Assembly: GCA_954871525.1 (NCBI GenBank)
Contig: OX940871.1
Span: 19,405,086-19,469,085 of the forward strand
Direction: 5' to 3'
DNA from: Parietaria judaica
Taxonomy: Eukaryota; Streptophyta; Magnoliopsida; Rosales; Urticaceae
DNA: 64,000 bases
Each line of letters starts with the position of its first letter. Within the stretch, counting starts at the first letter, position 1. The position numbers and the translations under genes were made by a program. Under the pieces are notes generated by a model. The model did no database searches and was not told the origin of the DNA. It saw nothing but the letters and a program-made list of their open reading frames with translations. This document shows, piece after piece, positions 43,613 to 64,000 of this stretch.

Positions 43613-46600
43613 TTATTGATCAATGTACATTCTTAGGTCATTTATAATGCTCGTCTGCTTCAATTTCGACAACGCTATATTGTTGATCTGACGGACCCTC
43701 TCCCGCGAAAGCTTCAACCGTCGTCCGATCTCCTCGCACGATAGAAGCTCCCCGTCGAGCCCGAAGTGCAGTCGCAAAACCAGAGCCTCCCTCTCGCTCA
43801 GAGCCTTCGATAAGAGCGTTTTGAGCTCTCGTTTCATCACTTGTTTGTTCACCATCTGCTCTGGCGTGGTTTCGTCTTTTCCCGGAATAATATCCTGCAC
43901 AAGTTTTGACTTAAATTGGTCAACCTGGATCACATATTGCCACTGACAGTTGACTTAAAGGGGTCAACTTGGAACTTGTAAGTCGACAAGTACCTGCAAT
44001 GTCATGGATCCGCTGCTGGTCACTACGCGGTCCATGGAAATTGGAGGCCTGCCTCGCTCGCTAACGAACCTTACGGTCTCGACGTCTAATTCCGTGAGAC
44101 GGGCGATCTCATCGTGGGTAGGAAAACGGTGCAGTCTCCGGCTCAAGACGTTGTGGGCGTCGGCGACTTTCGCCACCTTCCCGCACATGTTTCCCTGCAC
44201 ACCACAAACTAACCACACATTCACTAGTCACCAACACATAGTTTGTTTTTTATCAAAATAAATGAAAGAAAAAAATAATTAAAGTCCTTTATGGCTCCAA
44301 TTCCGTTTTGAATTCGTTTTGCTTTTGTGCATTTTTCCCTCTGAAATTTCATTTTGGTGCACTTTGCCCTTGTGAGATTTCAGTTTGTTTCCCCGGAATA
44401 CCCCTTTTCGGGTAGAGTCATAAACGGTCGCTACCTACGTTAATTAAAGGTCAAATAATTATTTATATTATTATTAACGTAAAGTGTATCGGGAAAAAAA
44501 CAGTCATTTTCTAGTTAACAATGTTACTTTGGCCTGAAAATCGGGCCTTTAGGTAATAAAAGTTATAATCAGCAGCCTAGTCAAGGTTTTCAAAAACCGG
44601 ATCAGCCAAAAACGGAGAGATTCCCTGTCTATTTTTAAAGGCTTTCCGAAACCAGGACAGGGATGTGGCCCATTTTGAAACTCCTGAAAAACTAAAAAAC
44701 GTGCCAAAAAAAAAAATGCCAAAAGCGCGATACCCGTCCCTAGTTTCCGCGTACAATAGGAAGAGCGAAAAGGAATCACTCAGAGAAGAAAAGTAAAACC
44801 GTGACTCACCGGTAATCTGACGATCCGAGATTTGTTTTCAATAGCTCTGAGGATCGCTTGTCGGATCCACCAATAAGCGTAGGTAGATAATTTGTACCCT
44901 CTTTGTGGATCAAACTTCTGTGCTCCTCTAAGAAGCCCAATACTACCTTCCTGCTTGATCAAAACTCTTACTGTTATGATACGGCCCCGAAATATCAAGC
45001 TTTGTGTCGTTAATAAATTAGAGTCGTTTATTGATATGTCGTCGTTTTTAATTGGGTCTTAGGATAAATAAGTTGAGTTGTCGTTTTATTATTTAATTAT
45101 GTTATTAGGTTAATTAATTAAGTTAGAGGCTTTATTTAGTCGGGTCCGGTCAGGCCCATTAAGTTGTAATCCTTGCTCTATTTAAAGGAGCTTTGATCAA
45201 TGAAAAAGATAGCCAAAGAATTCAGAAACTTGATCCTAAGAGATCGGGTTTTTGAGTGTTGGCCGAAATTCCCAAAAACAATCCCGTTTAGAGATTAGCG
45301 ATTCTCGGGCTCATAACATTTTTGTATCAGAGCCACTCGAAATGGGAGATTCTCAACTATTGGAAATCAACGCTGAACGGAGAGAACTTTGCAAGGCAAT
45401 TATGGCCGAGTTAGAAGCCATGCCGGCAAGATGGGAGGCAGAATCGGAGAAGTATTTGGCGGATCGCCGGGCGAAAGAGGAGGCAGAATTGGAGAAATAT
45501 CGGGCGGGGTTCTGGACAACAAAGGATGCCGAAGCGAAGAAGGGGGTTGATTCGGAAGCATTGGGGCAGACTGAAAAGGTTTTGTCCGGTGGGAGAATAC
45601 AGCCACCGGAGGAGGGGGAGGGCCAAAATTGGTCCACAAAACAACCTTGAAATTTCAGGGCACATAACATGTTATTACCAGAACATAACAGAAAAACCAG
45701 AATTTTTATGAACATATATGGCAATGTGTATATAAAACCTGAATGAGGTCTTCGAAGCTCAATCCTCGGCTTTGATAACCCGCAGCAACAGAAGCGACGA
45801 GCCTCCGGTAACTCCTCGAGATCCTCGCTTGCGATTCTCTTCTGTTGCACAGAATGTTGTCGACGCTCCTTGTACTTGTTCCCATTGCAATGGCGAGATC
45901 GTTCGAGCTCGGCTCGTACTCATCGTCATCCGCTATCCTCAGCCTCGTCGCTTCCAGTCTCGCTCCCTCCTATTGAATTGCAAGAACAAACCAACGTTAC
46001 CAGTAGTTAAAATCTTGAGCTGCATAGGTTTTCACACTGAATTTACATGGAAAACACAAATGATGTAACCTGTGTAAGAAAAACTACTTGAAAACCGTTT
46101 TGGCACCGAATTTACCGATAATAGGATACTAAAAATTTTCTTAACTTTACAAATTACGGTAAATGCACTGAACAAATAAAAAATGCGACAGTATCAAATT
46201 CACTCGCAGTGCCATTTAAAAAACCGAAATGCAGTAATCGAAACTAATAACTAATAACCGCACCAAAATGTAGTGATCGGGACTAAATATTTTTCTATCG
46301 ATTAAAAATGCGATAGTACCGAGATCACTAGCACATGGCGGTACTGCCGTATGTACCTTATAAAAACACTTTAAGTCCAAGCCACTCGCACTGCCATTTA
46401 AGAAACCGAAAGTGCGTAATCGACACTAAAAACTAAAGAAACCGCACCAAAACGCAGTGATTGACTAAAAAACCGCACCAAATTTGCGATAATACAACCC
46501 CAGGTTTTGATGCGTGACAAAAATTAAATCCCAAACAACTGAAAATCTTTAATACCAATTAAACACTACTGATAAAAAAAAAAGAAAAAAAGAAAGAAAG

Positions 46601-47011
46601 AAAGACAAGTACCTTGAGGAAGAAGCAACAATTGGCTTCTTCTTTGGAGCTCAAATACCCAAACTTCTTAGCTTTTGGCAAAACCACACTCTCCTCAAAC
46701 CCTTCAAACCTCTTCCTCATCCTTCTCCTCCTCCTCTTGCCTCTCCCGAACCCCGGGCCCTCGCTCGCCCGGCGCGCAGCCCATGCCTCGGTGGCGCTCA
46801 CCGCGTCTACAGCGGCCTCCGCCGCCACGCGCGCCAGCGCCATCGCCTCGGCCGCGGCGGCGACGAGCACGGCCTCGTTGGAGACCAGGTTGAGGCCAAA
46901 TTTGGCAGAGGAAGAGTGAACCGTTGGTGGGAGAGTGACTGGTGGTGCTGTGATCTTTGAGCACAGTCTGCTTGCAAAAGCCATTGGAATTCGGAGATTA
47001 TTGGTGAGCAT
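43613..47011 (-). CDS. Plastid RNA polymerase sigma factor (SIG2/SIG4-like)
   Basis: Five exons on the minus strand, 47011-46613, 45969-45739, 44950-44810, 44194-43994 and 43894-43613, join in phase to 417 residues. Sigma factors direct the bacterial-type plastid polymerase to promoters. Exon 1 (1-133) is Ala-rich and basic like a transit peptide plus variable domain. Region 2 spans about 183-250, with [40 protein letters not shown] and [15 protein letters not shown] (core binding and -10 recognition). Region 3 holds the HNVLSRRL and EIARLTELD blocks. Region 4 ends in a helix-turn-helix, [20 protein letters not shown] (376-395). The C-terminal NDLRMYI resembles SIG2 as I recall it, but the length is nearer SIG4, so the paralogue is open. 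A second Met at codon 10 (46984) could be the real start. Intron 2 carries an LTR-gag fragment. No coding break is visible. Confidence 0.92.
44972..45318 (+). mobile_element. LTR in intron 2 of the sigma-factor gene
   Basis: A 347-bp LTR starts TGTTATGA and ends TCATAACA, a perfect 8-bp inverted tip. It has CTATTTAAAGGAG as a likely TATA region (near 45178) and points opposite to the host gene. It begins only 22 bases upstream of exon 3, so it sits inside the branch-point/acceptor region. Confidence 0.8.
45319..45655 (+). pseudogene. Primer-binding site and start of gag from the same retrotransposon
   Basis: Three bases after the LTR is TTGTATCAGAGC (45322-45333), 11 of 12 bases of the plant Met-tRNA primer site. 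A frame from 45342 ([20 protein letters not shown]) has an acidic, coiled-coil-like Glu/Lys/Ala-rich body ([20 protein letters not shown]) typical of the start of a Ty3-type gag. It stops after about 100 residues, and no 3' LTR follows. The element was truncated on insertion or by a later deletion. Confidence 0.7.
46201..46467. repeat. Direct repeat of about 85 bp in sigma-factor intron 1
   Basis: Copies at 46201-46286 and 46383-46467 share the order CACTCGCA, TGCCATTTAA, AAACCGAAA, GTAATCG, ACTAA and AACCGCACCAAAA. The spacing suggests an old duplication or two ends of a small element. Confidence 0.6.
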
Positions 47012-47453
47012 ACAAAGAAGAGAGCTTTTTATGATTGATAAGCTCCAATGAAATTGGAGGAGATATTTTTAGTGTTTCGATGGCCATATGGGACAAGAAA
47101 GAGATGAAATATCAGGAATGTGGCTTTTTGTGATCAAACAAGAATGAAAAAGAGCAAAAAATAAAAAGTTTGAGGCGTTGTGTCTTTGTGTGGAGGAAAT
47201 CAAAGGAGCTTGATAAGGTCTTGTTAGAATGTGCTCACAATGTATTTTCATTATGAGCTATTATTACCACGAATTCTAGGATATGTCCATCACTATAATT
47301 AGAAGAATTAAATGTTTACTTCTTTCTTAATATTCTTAATATAACAATGATTTTGTTTATTACAATTATATATATAAAGGAGACTCAATATGGTACATTG
47401 TATATATATATGACAAACCAAGCTTATTTGGCTTAAGTGGTAACTCCACTACA

Positions 47454-47536
47454 TAGGGGTGAAAATTTTGTACTCGGCTCCCGGTTTTGTCCCGATTCTG
47501 GTCTCGGTAACTGAACCGTTTTTAGTAAAAAACCAG

Positions 47537-47567
<31 letters not shown>

Positions 47568-48772
47568 ACCCTAAAAAGGGATGTCCTGGTTCCGGTTTGA
47601 AAAATCAGAACCATAACCAGTTAAAAAAATGAAATTCCCGTTTTTTTTTTCCGGTTCCAGTTTTATGTCGTTTTGTATTAAATCTGTCGTTCTTTTAAAC
47701 ACATTTCGTTTTGTCTGAACACTCGACTCTCGACTTTCACTTCCTCACTCGCGCCGACACTTCGCACTCCGCCCTGCCTCCTCCTTGCTTCGCCGTTCGC
47801 CGCGCCGTTCCCCTCCCTTCGCCCTTCGCAGCGCCGTTCCCTTCGCTTCGCCGTTCGCAGCGCCGTTCCCTTCGCCGTTCCCCTCGCTTCCTTTCGCTTC
47901 GCCGTTCGCTCCGCCGTTCCCCTCGCTTCCGTTCGCTTTGCCTGCCTCCTCGCTTCGCCGTTCGCAGTGCTGCTCCCCTCGCTTCCGTTCGTTCCGCCGT
48001 TCACTGCCAATTTCCGAGAAGGTATGTATATGTAATTATGTATATATGCATATGAATATGTATATACTTTCTGTTGAATTTTATTTTTTGGGTTTTGTGC
48101 TTTCATTGAAATCAATGTCAAGTCTAGAAAAACGATAGTAGAAACTGCAGAAATCTCACAATTTTTCTTATAATCTAACCGGGATTCTTGTTGGAATATA
48201 ATCTCTCAAATAGAATCATCATCATCCAAATAGAATTAGGAATAGGAATCATCATCCAATTAGAATCCAGTAGACAAAACAACAAAAAGCAAAACAGAGT
48301 ATAGTGTTGTTTGGATTTAGAACTAACATTTGATTCTATTTATTTCATGAAAGGAACTGATAATCTTCATTTTGAATTTGTACTTGGACTTCGTATTTTG
48401 GATTTGTACTTGGTCTCGGATTTGGTAATCTTCATTTTGGATTGGATTGGGGTTTTTTTTCTCGTCCTGGATTTCGTCCCGGATTTGTCCCGGTTTTTGT
48501 CCTTGTTTTTTCCCGAATTTTAGACCTAAAAAAATTGGGATTTTTATATGCGTCCCGGTTCCGGTCCCGGTTTCGGTTTTGAAAAAAAAAAAATCGGGAT
48601 TTTTATATGCGTCCCGGTTCCGGTTCCGGTCCCGGTTTCGGTTTCGAAAAAAAAAAACAGGAATTTTCAGTACCAGAACCAGAACCGAGACAGAATTACC
48701 GTGTCCCGGTTTTTCCGGGACATGATCAAAAAATGACCAAATTCCCGATTCCCGGTTCCGGTTTCACCCCTA
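47454..48772. mobile_element. hAT-like element with GGGGTGAAA/TTTCACCCC ends
   Basis: The left end is TAGGGGTGAAAATTTTG and the right end is CCGGTTTCACCCCTA. The 6-mer TACATA abuts GGGGTG on the left and CACCCC on the right, which may be a shortened target duplication. The interior has a poly-T run (about 47537-47561), a CGTTCGC/CGCCGTTCCC minisatellite (47780-48005) and a twice-repeated GGGATTTTTATATGCGTCCC unit (about 48537 and 48596). No transposase frame. Confidence 0.55.
47780..48005. repeat. GC-rich minisatellite
   Basis: Imperfect tandem units built from CTTCGCCGTTCGC, AGCGCCGTTCCC and CTCGCTTCC. It produces several long but meaningless Ser/Arg/Pro-rich frames on both strands. Confidence 0.85.
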
Positions 48773-49256
48773 CATACTTATTCAAAAGGTCACGAGTTTA
48801 AATTTCATGAGACTCAAATGAGTGTCACCTTTATATATTTGAAAACTTGGCCAATAGTGCCACCTCCATTAAAAATATACGTCAGATGACACATAATTAA
48901 AAACACTTAACGGACCATATTTAGGTACTTGCGGAAAGATAGTTTTTTAACATTGTGTGTTTTTGCTTTTAATCATCACGAATCGGCATAACATGTAGAA
49001 ACTTAACCTTATCCGCCGCTGCATACCCATAATCTCCCGGTATCCCGTAAATATGATCGTCGATTTTAATTGACATCGAAATTTAAAACCTTGGTTTTAC
49101 CTAGTAATGAATCTTACAAACGTGTAAAATGTAAAGATCAGCTTACTATATCATATTCTTACTTTTATGCGGACACGTGGCAGTTCTGTATTGGTTGTTC
49201 AAGTTAGTTAGCGTGTAGCGCGACGCAGGATATAGCTGCCTGGAGTATCTTCTCAC

Positions 49257-49267
49257 TTTGGCGCCAA
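49257..49267 (+). promoter_or_regulatory. E2F-type site upstream of SMC5
   Basis: TTTGGCGCCAA contains TTTGGCGC, an exact match to the plant E2F consensus TTTSSCGC, about 120 bp upstream of the SMC5 ATG. E2F sites drive S-phase expression of replication and chromosome genes, which suits SMC5. Confidence 0.55.
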
Positions 49268-49384
49268 TTCTGGTCAGTTCTCAGAGAAACCCTAGCTTCG
49301 CTGCTCACTCCTCAATCCCTCCTCTTCCATGGCGCATCGGAGCTCCTGAAGCCACGCAGACCACAGCACCACCTACCGAACACC

Positions 49385-58974
<9,590 letters not shown>

Positions 58975-59902
58975 TTTCATCATATCCCGATGATCCGGTT
59001 TTGTACAGAGCCTTGACAGACGAGTGATATCTACTATTTGTATGATTGCATAAAAAGCCGTTTAGTTTATATATTGTATATATATACGATCCTTTTAATT
59101 GCATTATTCACAATTATGTAAAGCCGAAAAACCACTTTTTGAAGAAAACCCTAAATTAAGCCGATGCTCCGGCTTGACCGAGAAGCAGCAAGCTCGATTT
59201 TCGTCTGCCCCTCAAATTCGGTGTATCGTCTTAGTTTACCTTCGGACCATTTTATTAATTTGTTCCTTCTGATTTGTAAATTGTAATAATTTATCCTTTT
59301 CTCGTTGCTAAAAATTCACATGTACATACATACAGATACAGATCAAAAAGACAACTAATTATACAAGTAAAGTTCAGAGAGCAAAATTCAAATGAACAAT
59401 AAAGTTAAACAACAATTGGTCTGAGCAAACTTTGAAAACAATATAAACAAACAATGAAACCGCATTCTTACCATATATGTTCATGTAATATACGTTTGAC
59501 ACAAATGTTTAAATCACTAATTAAACTCTCATTCTGACCACAGGTGTAATATAAATCTACCAAAATCATTCAAGGTTATTTGCGTTATCCGTCCATCCTC
59601 TACGAAAGATGTTCGGATTTAGCCTATTTATTCTGAAAAATAACGGAAACGTCTTCTTCGTAGACTTCTAGTGTAGATTTAGACCCGCTCCCACTCCATC
59701 CATAAATAGAATATTAACTCTTCCTCTCTGATTTTGGCCGGGGATTTGAGCTAAACAATATTTTAATTCAAAATACATATATAAGAAAGGTTATAATCAT
59801 TATTTAGGTAAACAACATTAGAACCATTGACTTAAAAAAATCCTAAATAGTTTTCGAACGTTTTTTTATTTGTTATTATAAAAAACGATAAATTTTATAA
59901 AA
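58975..59902. other. 3' flank of SMC5 and intergenic DNA
   Basis: It holds the SMC5 3' untranslated region and AT-rich intergenic sequence. I see no gene or element of note. Confidence 0.5.
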
Positions 59903-60290
59903 TCTATATATATATAAGGAAAATCTCAATTACATGACATGGCACAATACAAAACCAAAGATATTAGTTTCCAATTTTTTCAGAATTTATAAATTTTTTT
60001 CTTCTAAAAATCATGTTTAAGTGGTATAATTAATGATTCTCACTAAATATTAATCGTAGTGTTACCTTTTAATATCATGTTAATGATGGTGCTATTAGCC
60101 TTACATCTTCCATACATGTAGTCATGACCCGATATAATATTTGGCTTTTTATATTCCATAGTACATTTAGAATATTAATATATAGCTAGCATTAAATTAG
60201 TCTATCAATACATTGATGGCAGACAAAGTATATGGGGGGTTTTGATAGGAAAAAGAATCTACAACATCTCCAAACCCTCTCATATTTGTT

Positions 60291-60538
60291 CAATGAGCTC
60301 CCATCAAAATATCGATCCGTAGCAAGTTGTCATGCGACGGAGGCGACGCGTTCATGACATGTGAACCACCGATAAGACTCAACTTCAACATGTTCGTGGA
60401 ACGTTACTTCCTCAATGAGCTCCGATCAAAATATCGATCCATAGTGAGCTGTCGTACGAAGGAGCCGACGCGTTCGCGTTCATGACACGTGAATCACTGA
60501 CAAGACTCTCAACTTCAACATGTTTATGGAACATTGCT
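60291..60538. repeat. Tandem duplication of about 120 bp inside the Helitron
   Basis: Units 60291-60411 and 60412-60538 share CAATGAGCTCC, ATCAAAATATCGATCC, GCGACG/GCCGACGCGTTC, ATGACA, AGACTC and AACTTCAACATGTT in order. The second copy has a few extra bases, so the units have diverged. Confidence 0.85.
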
Positions 60539-60810
60539 TGGTTATCCTCTTAAGCATATTGCTCGGTAATATCTCTTAAGCATTTTGTTACTTGTAGTTG
60601 GTAAAGATCATCGATTTTCCCAAGCGCTCAAATTATGTTTTTTGAGTTGGTTTTCAATAGCAATAACTTTGCTGGCTATGTGAAGTTGGGTCGATGAGAA
60701 TATTATGAGAGGTAAAGTATTCTTTCTTTATCCCTCGCATATTTTAGAGTTTCTATTCGTTTGGGCTTGTAGATGAGCGTTGTATATTTTATCTTCAATT
60801 ATATAAATCA

Positions 60811-60930
60811 TTGGGCGACATATTGAGCCGAGGGTTCGGCTTCTGCGCGACTTCGGACGACGAGCGCCGAGCAGCTGCAAAGGGCTTGAAAATATGTCAA
60901 GGACGTGCTATTCGTTTGATGTTTGACATG
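60811..60930 (+). pseudogene. Exon-like segment, possibly captured host gene piece
   Basis: An open stretch reads LGDILSRGFGFCATSDDERR and on to AIRLMFDM. It stops at a consensus donor ATG|GTAAGC (60931). The base composition is GC-richer than the Helitron around it. The SRGFGF string is reminiscent of an RNA-recognition-motif RNP1 core, but one short segment cannot prove it. Helitrons often carry host exons. Confidence 0.35.
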
Positions 60931-62780
60931 GTAAGCCTTTTTATGGGTTAGTTAAATAAAATTATGCTTGACTTTACAATGTTAAATAAATGATAGTGTT
61001 TCTTAAATTGTATTTTTGCTTAGTATATTTTAGAATACCTTTTTTATAAACTATTAGGAGAATCAAACAATGATTTCTAAAACAACTTTGGGAAAATAAA
61101 ATGATTTCTAAAGCAATGAGTTGGAATATACTGGAAAAATTCAAGTTTTAAAGAATATCCTAAGGACTTTTACTTCAAATAACTCTTAGAAAATATTATC
61201 TAATTAAGTTGTTATATATTTGAGTATCAGAGTATATATATATTGTATTATAAACATATGTTTACCTCGCAAATAATGATTATATATTAAAGTATTTATA
61301 ATGCATTTAAAAAAAATAAATGTCTAGCTCATTTATTTATAATTAGACATATATTGTATTATAAACATATGTTTACCTCGTAAATAATGATCAAACATAT
61401 GATTACCTCGCAAATAATTAGTCGATTAACATAATTGGCGATGTTCTAGCTCATTTATTTATTTGCTCTATAAAAAGAATCCTAAATGTCTACTATTCTA
61501 ATTGCAGGAATATTAGTAACTAATGTATATTAAGAGTAATCATTTTTCAATAGGAGAAGTCTGCAATCACAAGTAAGCCTTGAATAGTAGAAATCCTCAT
61601 TTCCTCAACAAAAGAAAAAAAAAAAAAAGAAGCATTTACAACATTTACAAATAATTTACATAACTATGCTTAATTCATCAAAGAATTTTGTTTTTTGTTT
61701 TCCTTGCGTTTTGAAGACGTGAGATAGTGTTAATGTTTGTTATTGCTGGTTTTGAAACCTAAAATTCATTGATATATTTCTCTTCACTGTTCATTATAAA
61801 ATATGAATTGTGTATCTTGGAAAAACTTATGTCAAAAAAATGAATGCTGAGCTGTAAAAGTCCTATGGTGATTACGGAAGCCACTTAGCCATGAAATTCA
61901 TTGATGATGTTATATTTTTCTTACTTCTTCCCAACATATTATTTTTAGAGGAACTATTAGAACAATATGGATTTGAGTTAAGTTGAAAAAAAAAAGTTAC
62001 TACTCTTTTTTCTTTTTTCTTTTTTCTCTTTTGTAATAAGAGGGGAATTTGCGTATATGTTAAATTATACCATTGTTCTTTTTTCCCCAAATTTTTAGAG
62101 ATAATAAAGGAGAGACATTCAACAAGTTGGAAAAAAAATCAAATTTTTTTTTTCAAGAAAGTTCCTATATGTGTTGGGTATGTATGTTTTATGTCGGCTT
62201 TTATTATCTTTTTTTTTTCTTTTTGTGATAAATTGTTGAGATCAAATAGAAAAATATCATGTTAAGATCCATCTTCTAAGTAATTAGTTTGATTATATCT
62301 CTTTGGTAGTAATTTGAATTGTGTTTTTAATTTAAAAATCTACTAATTATTTTATTTTATTTCCATATTGCATTTAAAATAGCTTAATAAAAAATCATCT
62401 TAAAATTCCAATATACATTAGTATTTTATTTTTATAATAGCTTTCACCTTTCAGGTTTTTTATTTTTTATATTACTATTATTAGTAATATGCAAAGCATT
62501 GCCGGATCAGTAAATTTTTATTTATCTATCAAAATTGGCGAACTCTTTTAATTTTTATTTTGTTGGTTATTTTTAATGTTTTCCTATAAGTATATAATAT
62601 GCTCATATCCAATAATGACGATAATAAAATTTACCAAGAAATTCAACAATTAGTGAGTTCGATATAAAAGTTGATCTTTCGATTACAACATACCATCTAT
62701 AATAATAAATTGATAAATATTTTTATTATTAACAATTAACATATTTTATCGCCACCGCGGAGCGCGGTGTAGTCCACTAG

Positions 62781-63138
62781 TTGACTGTTAAAGGACCAAA
62801 TTCATACTAATATCATTAGACATTTATCATTTTTACTAGTTCTACACCGGAGGGACCTAATTTGCATATCATAGAAGAGGGGCCTTTAGTGTCAATATTT
62901 CAATAATTAATAATAAATCTTAAAATTACATTACCATAGAATGGATGTAATATAAAATTGGCAATAAGAATAATAATAATAATTATAATAAATCACATTG
63001 TGTAGAAGACATATTTGTGTAAAACTGAAGATACAAGGCCTTCCCTTTCTTCTGTGATCCTATTACTCTTCTGCTACCATCTCAACAACATAAACAATTT
63101 GCAAACAAGTACAACATTTACACAAAATGTATCTTTGC
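62781..63138. other. 3' flank of the L1 gene, no gene seen
   Basis: AT-rich DNA between the Helitron and the stop codon of the ribosomal protein L1 gene, presumably including its 3' untranslated region. Confidence 0.5.
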
Positions 63139-63954
63139 TCACGCGTTTGACGAAAGCTTGAAGTCGAGCATATCCTTTATGTTTAGTCGGATCGACGGTC
63201 CCATGGACGAGCAGATGAACGCGCTCTTCCAGTAAACTCCTTTCGCCCCCGGAGGCTTGTTCACTTCTACGGATTTCTGTTTCGTACAAACAGATTTACA
63301 ATTTGTTTTACGGAAATTGGGTTTATTTCAGAGATTAAATATTAATAGGATGCGGGTACGGGCTTACAATCGCCGAAAGCAGGTTTACGATGAGATCTTC
63401 TTCGGAGAAGTCGGCTTTTCCAAAGGGCAAATGAACTATCCCGGTTTTGTCAGCTCGGAACTCCACCTTTCCTTGCTTGAATTCAGCTATAGCCTGCAGA
63501 TAATAAACACAAATTAATAATGAAAAGAAAACAATCGAAGCTCGATTATCCGGAAGTGATATTAGCAAGTCGGAAAAATATCAAAGCATGTCAAAACTAC
63601 TAATAGACTAACCTGAGGAATATTAGGAGTCACCGTACCGGCTTTCGGATTTGGCATGAGGCCTCGAGGTCCGAGAATTTTACCAAGGCTAGCCACCTGA
63701 CGCAATCACAGGGACATGAATGTAAATTGCCATGTAGGATTATGATACACTCAATCTGTAGAACATATCCACTAAGATTATCAAAATCTGATTTTTAATC
63801 GGCACGTAATAATTAAACATCAAAACCTTGGGCATCATATCTGGAGAAGCAATCAACTTGTCAAATTCCATGAATCCTCCTTTGATCTGCTCTATCAAGT
63901 CTTCTCCACCAACCAAATCAGCTCCTGCGTTCTTCGCTTCTTCAAATCTCTCAC
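63139..63954 (-). CDS. PRPL1: Plastid ribosomal protein L1, C-terminal part (5' end outside window)
   Basis: The last four exons on the minus strand, 63954-63827, 63696-63613, 63493-63368 and 63276-63139, join in phase to about 157 residues. L1 binds 23S rRNA at the mobile stalk by the E site of the large subunit. The reading shows [20 protein letters not shown], then [12 protein letters not shown], then the family hallmark [20 protein letters not shown], then [19 protein letters not shown], and the end [20 protein letters not shown]. The GIVHxPFGK and MGPSIRL forms are those of the bacterial/plastid protein, so a plastid product is inferred; the transit peptide lies beyond the window. The first visible exon begins with the last two bases of a split codon, and 63955-64000 is intron. 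No defect is visible. Confidence 0.95.
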
Positions 63955-64000
63955 CTATAAGAGCGAATTAGAAAAATAAGATATAAAAAATAGGTATACC

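Larger units (their letters stand above)
47012..49256. other. Intergenic region between divergent sigma-factor and SMC5 genes
   Basis: Apart from the hAT-like element at 47454-48772 (listed separately), 47012-47453 holds the sigma-factor upstream region and 48773-49256 the SMC5 upstream region. I see no further gene and no clear TATA box in either. Confidence 0.5.
59903..62780 (+). mobile_element. Helitron with canonical ends
   Basis: The 5' end is TCTATATATATATAAGGAAAA, preceded by A. The 3' end is CTAG (62777-62780), followed by T. Seven bases before CTAG is a perfect hairpin, CACCGCG-GAG-CGCGGTG (62753-62769). A TC start, hairpin, CTRR end and insertion between A and T are the defining features of rolling-circle Helitrons. 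No Rep/helicase frame is present, so it is non-autonomous. The interior has a tandem duplication (60291-60538) and an exon-like segment (60811-60930). Confidence 0.8.

Noticed and set aside
45353..45850. Minus-strand frame across the gag fragment and sigma-factor exon 2
   Set aside because: Its first residues belong to sigma-factor exon 2 read out of phase, and the rest is antisense to the gag frame.
47678..48138. Long Ser/Arg/Pro-rich frames on both strands
   Set aside because: They are by-products of the GC-rich minisatellite and show no domain.
43096..49224. Shared 12-mer GTAGCGCGACGC near 43099 and 49214
   Set aside because: Two copies of one 12-mer with no surrounding similarity are not enough to propose a shared element.

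Overview
This is nuclear DNA of a flowering plant, most likely a eudicot. It is AT-rich. The genes have many introns with plant-type GT-AG borders, two encode plastid proteins (a sigma factor and ribosomal protein L1), and one belongs to the plant BAHD acyltransferase family. The rest is mostly layered transposable-element (TE) DNA. I placed exon borders by hand, from splice consensus, reading phase and recalled family sequence. No alignment or transcript was available.

Layout. 1-9 kb: no intact gene. It holds an isolated exon of a plastid-type serine hydroxymethyltransferase, a 2.7-kb array of GTTACA/TGTAAC dyads, and a broken leucine-rich-repeat (LRR) fragment. 9.1-17.5 kb: a probable hAT-type element filled by two solo LTRs with perfect 5-bp target duplications and by a deleted Ty1/copia element. 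18.6-20.1 kb: an intact two-exon BAHD acyltransferase (+). 20.9-26.9 kb: an intact six-exon cinnamoyl-CoA-reductase-like/phenylacetaldehyde-reductase-like gene (-), convergent with the BAHD gene and with TEs in its introns. 27-29.5 kb: small fold-back elements. 29.5-38.7 kb: a Mutator-like element with matching terminal inverted repeats, carrying decayed TE reading frames and two long LTRs. 39.0-40.8 kb: a hAT-like element containing a Cassandra-type TRIM with 5S-rRNA-like segments. 41.0-42.7 kb: a five-exon UPF0114 plastid membrane protein gene (+). 43.6-47.0 kb: a five-exon plastid RNA polymerase sigma factor gene (-), with an LTR-gag fragment in intron 2. 47.5-48.8 kb: a hAT-like element with a minisatellite. 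49.4-59.0 kb: a complete 30-exon SMC5 gene (+). 59.9-62.8 kb: a Helitron with canonical ends. 63.1-64 kb: the last four exons of plastid ribosomal protein L1 (-), running off the window.

How the genes work together. The BAHD and reductase genes could form a small specialised-metabolism pair, with the reductase making an alcohol that the transferase acylates; this is inference from adjacency. The sigma factor, L1 and the UPF0114 protein act in plastids. SMC5 is a nuclear chromosome-maintenance ATPase, and a sequence matching the E2F consensus lies just upstream of its start. I did not find a clearly new multi-gene system. The most unexplained items are the dyad array at 3.2-5.9 kb and the unidentified reading frames inside the Mutator-like element.
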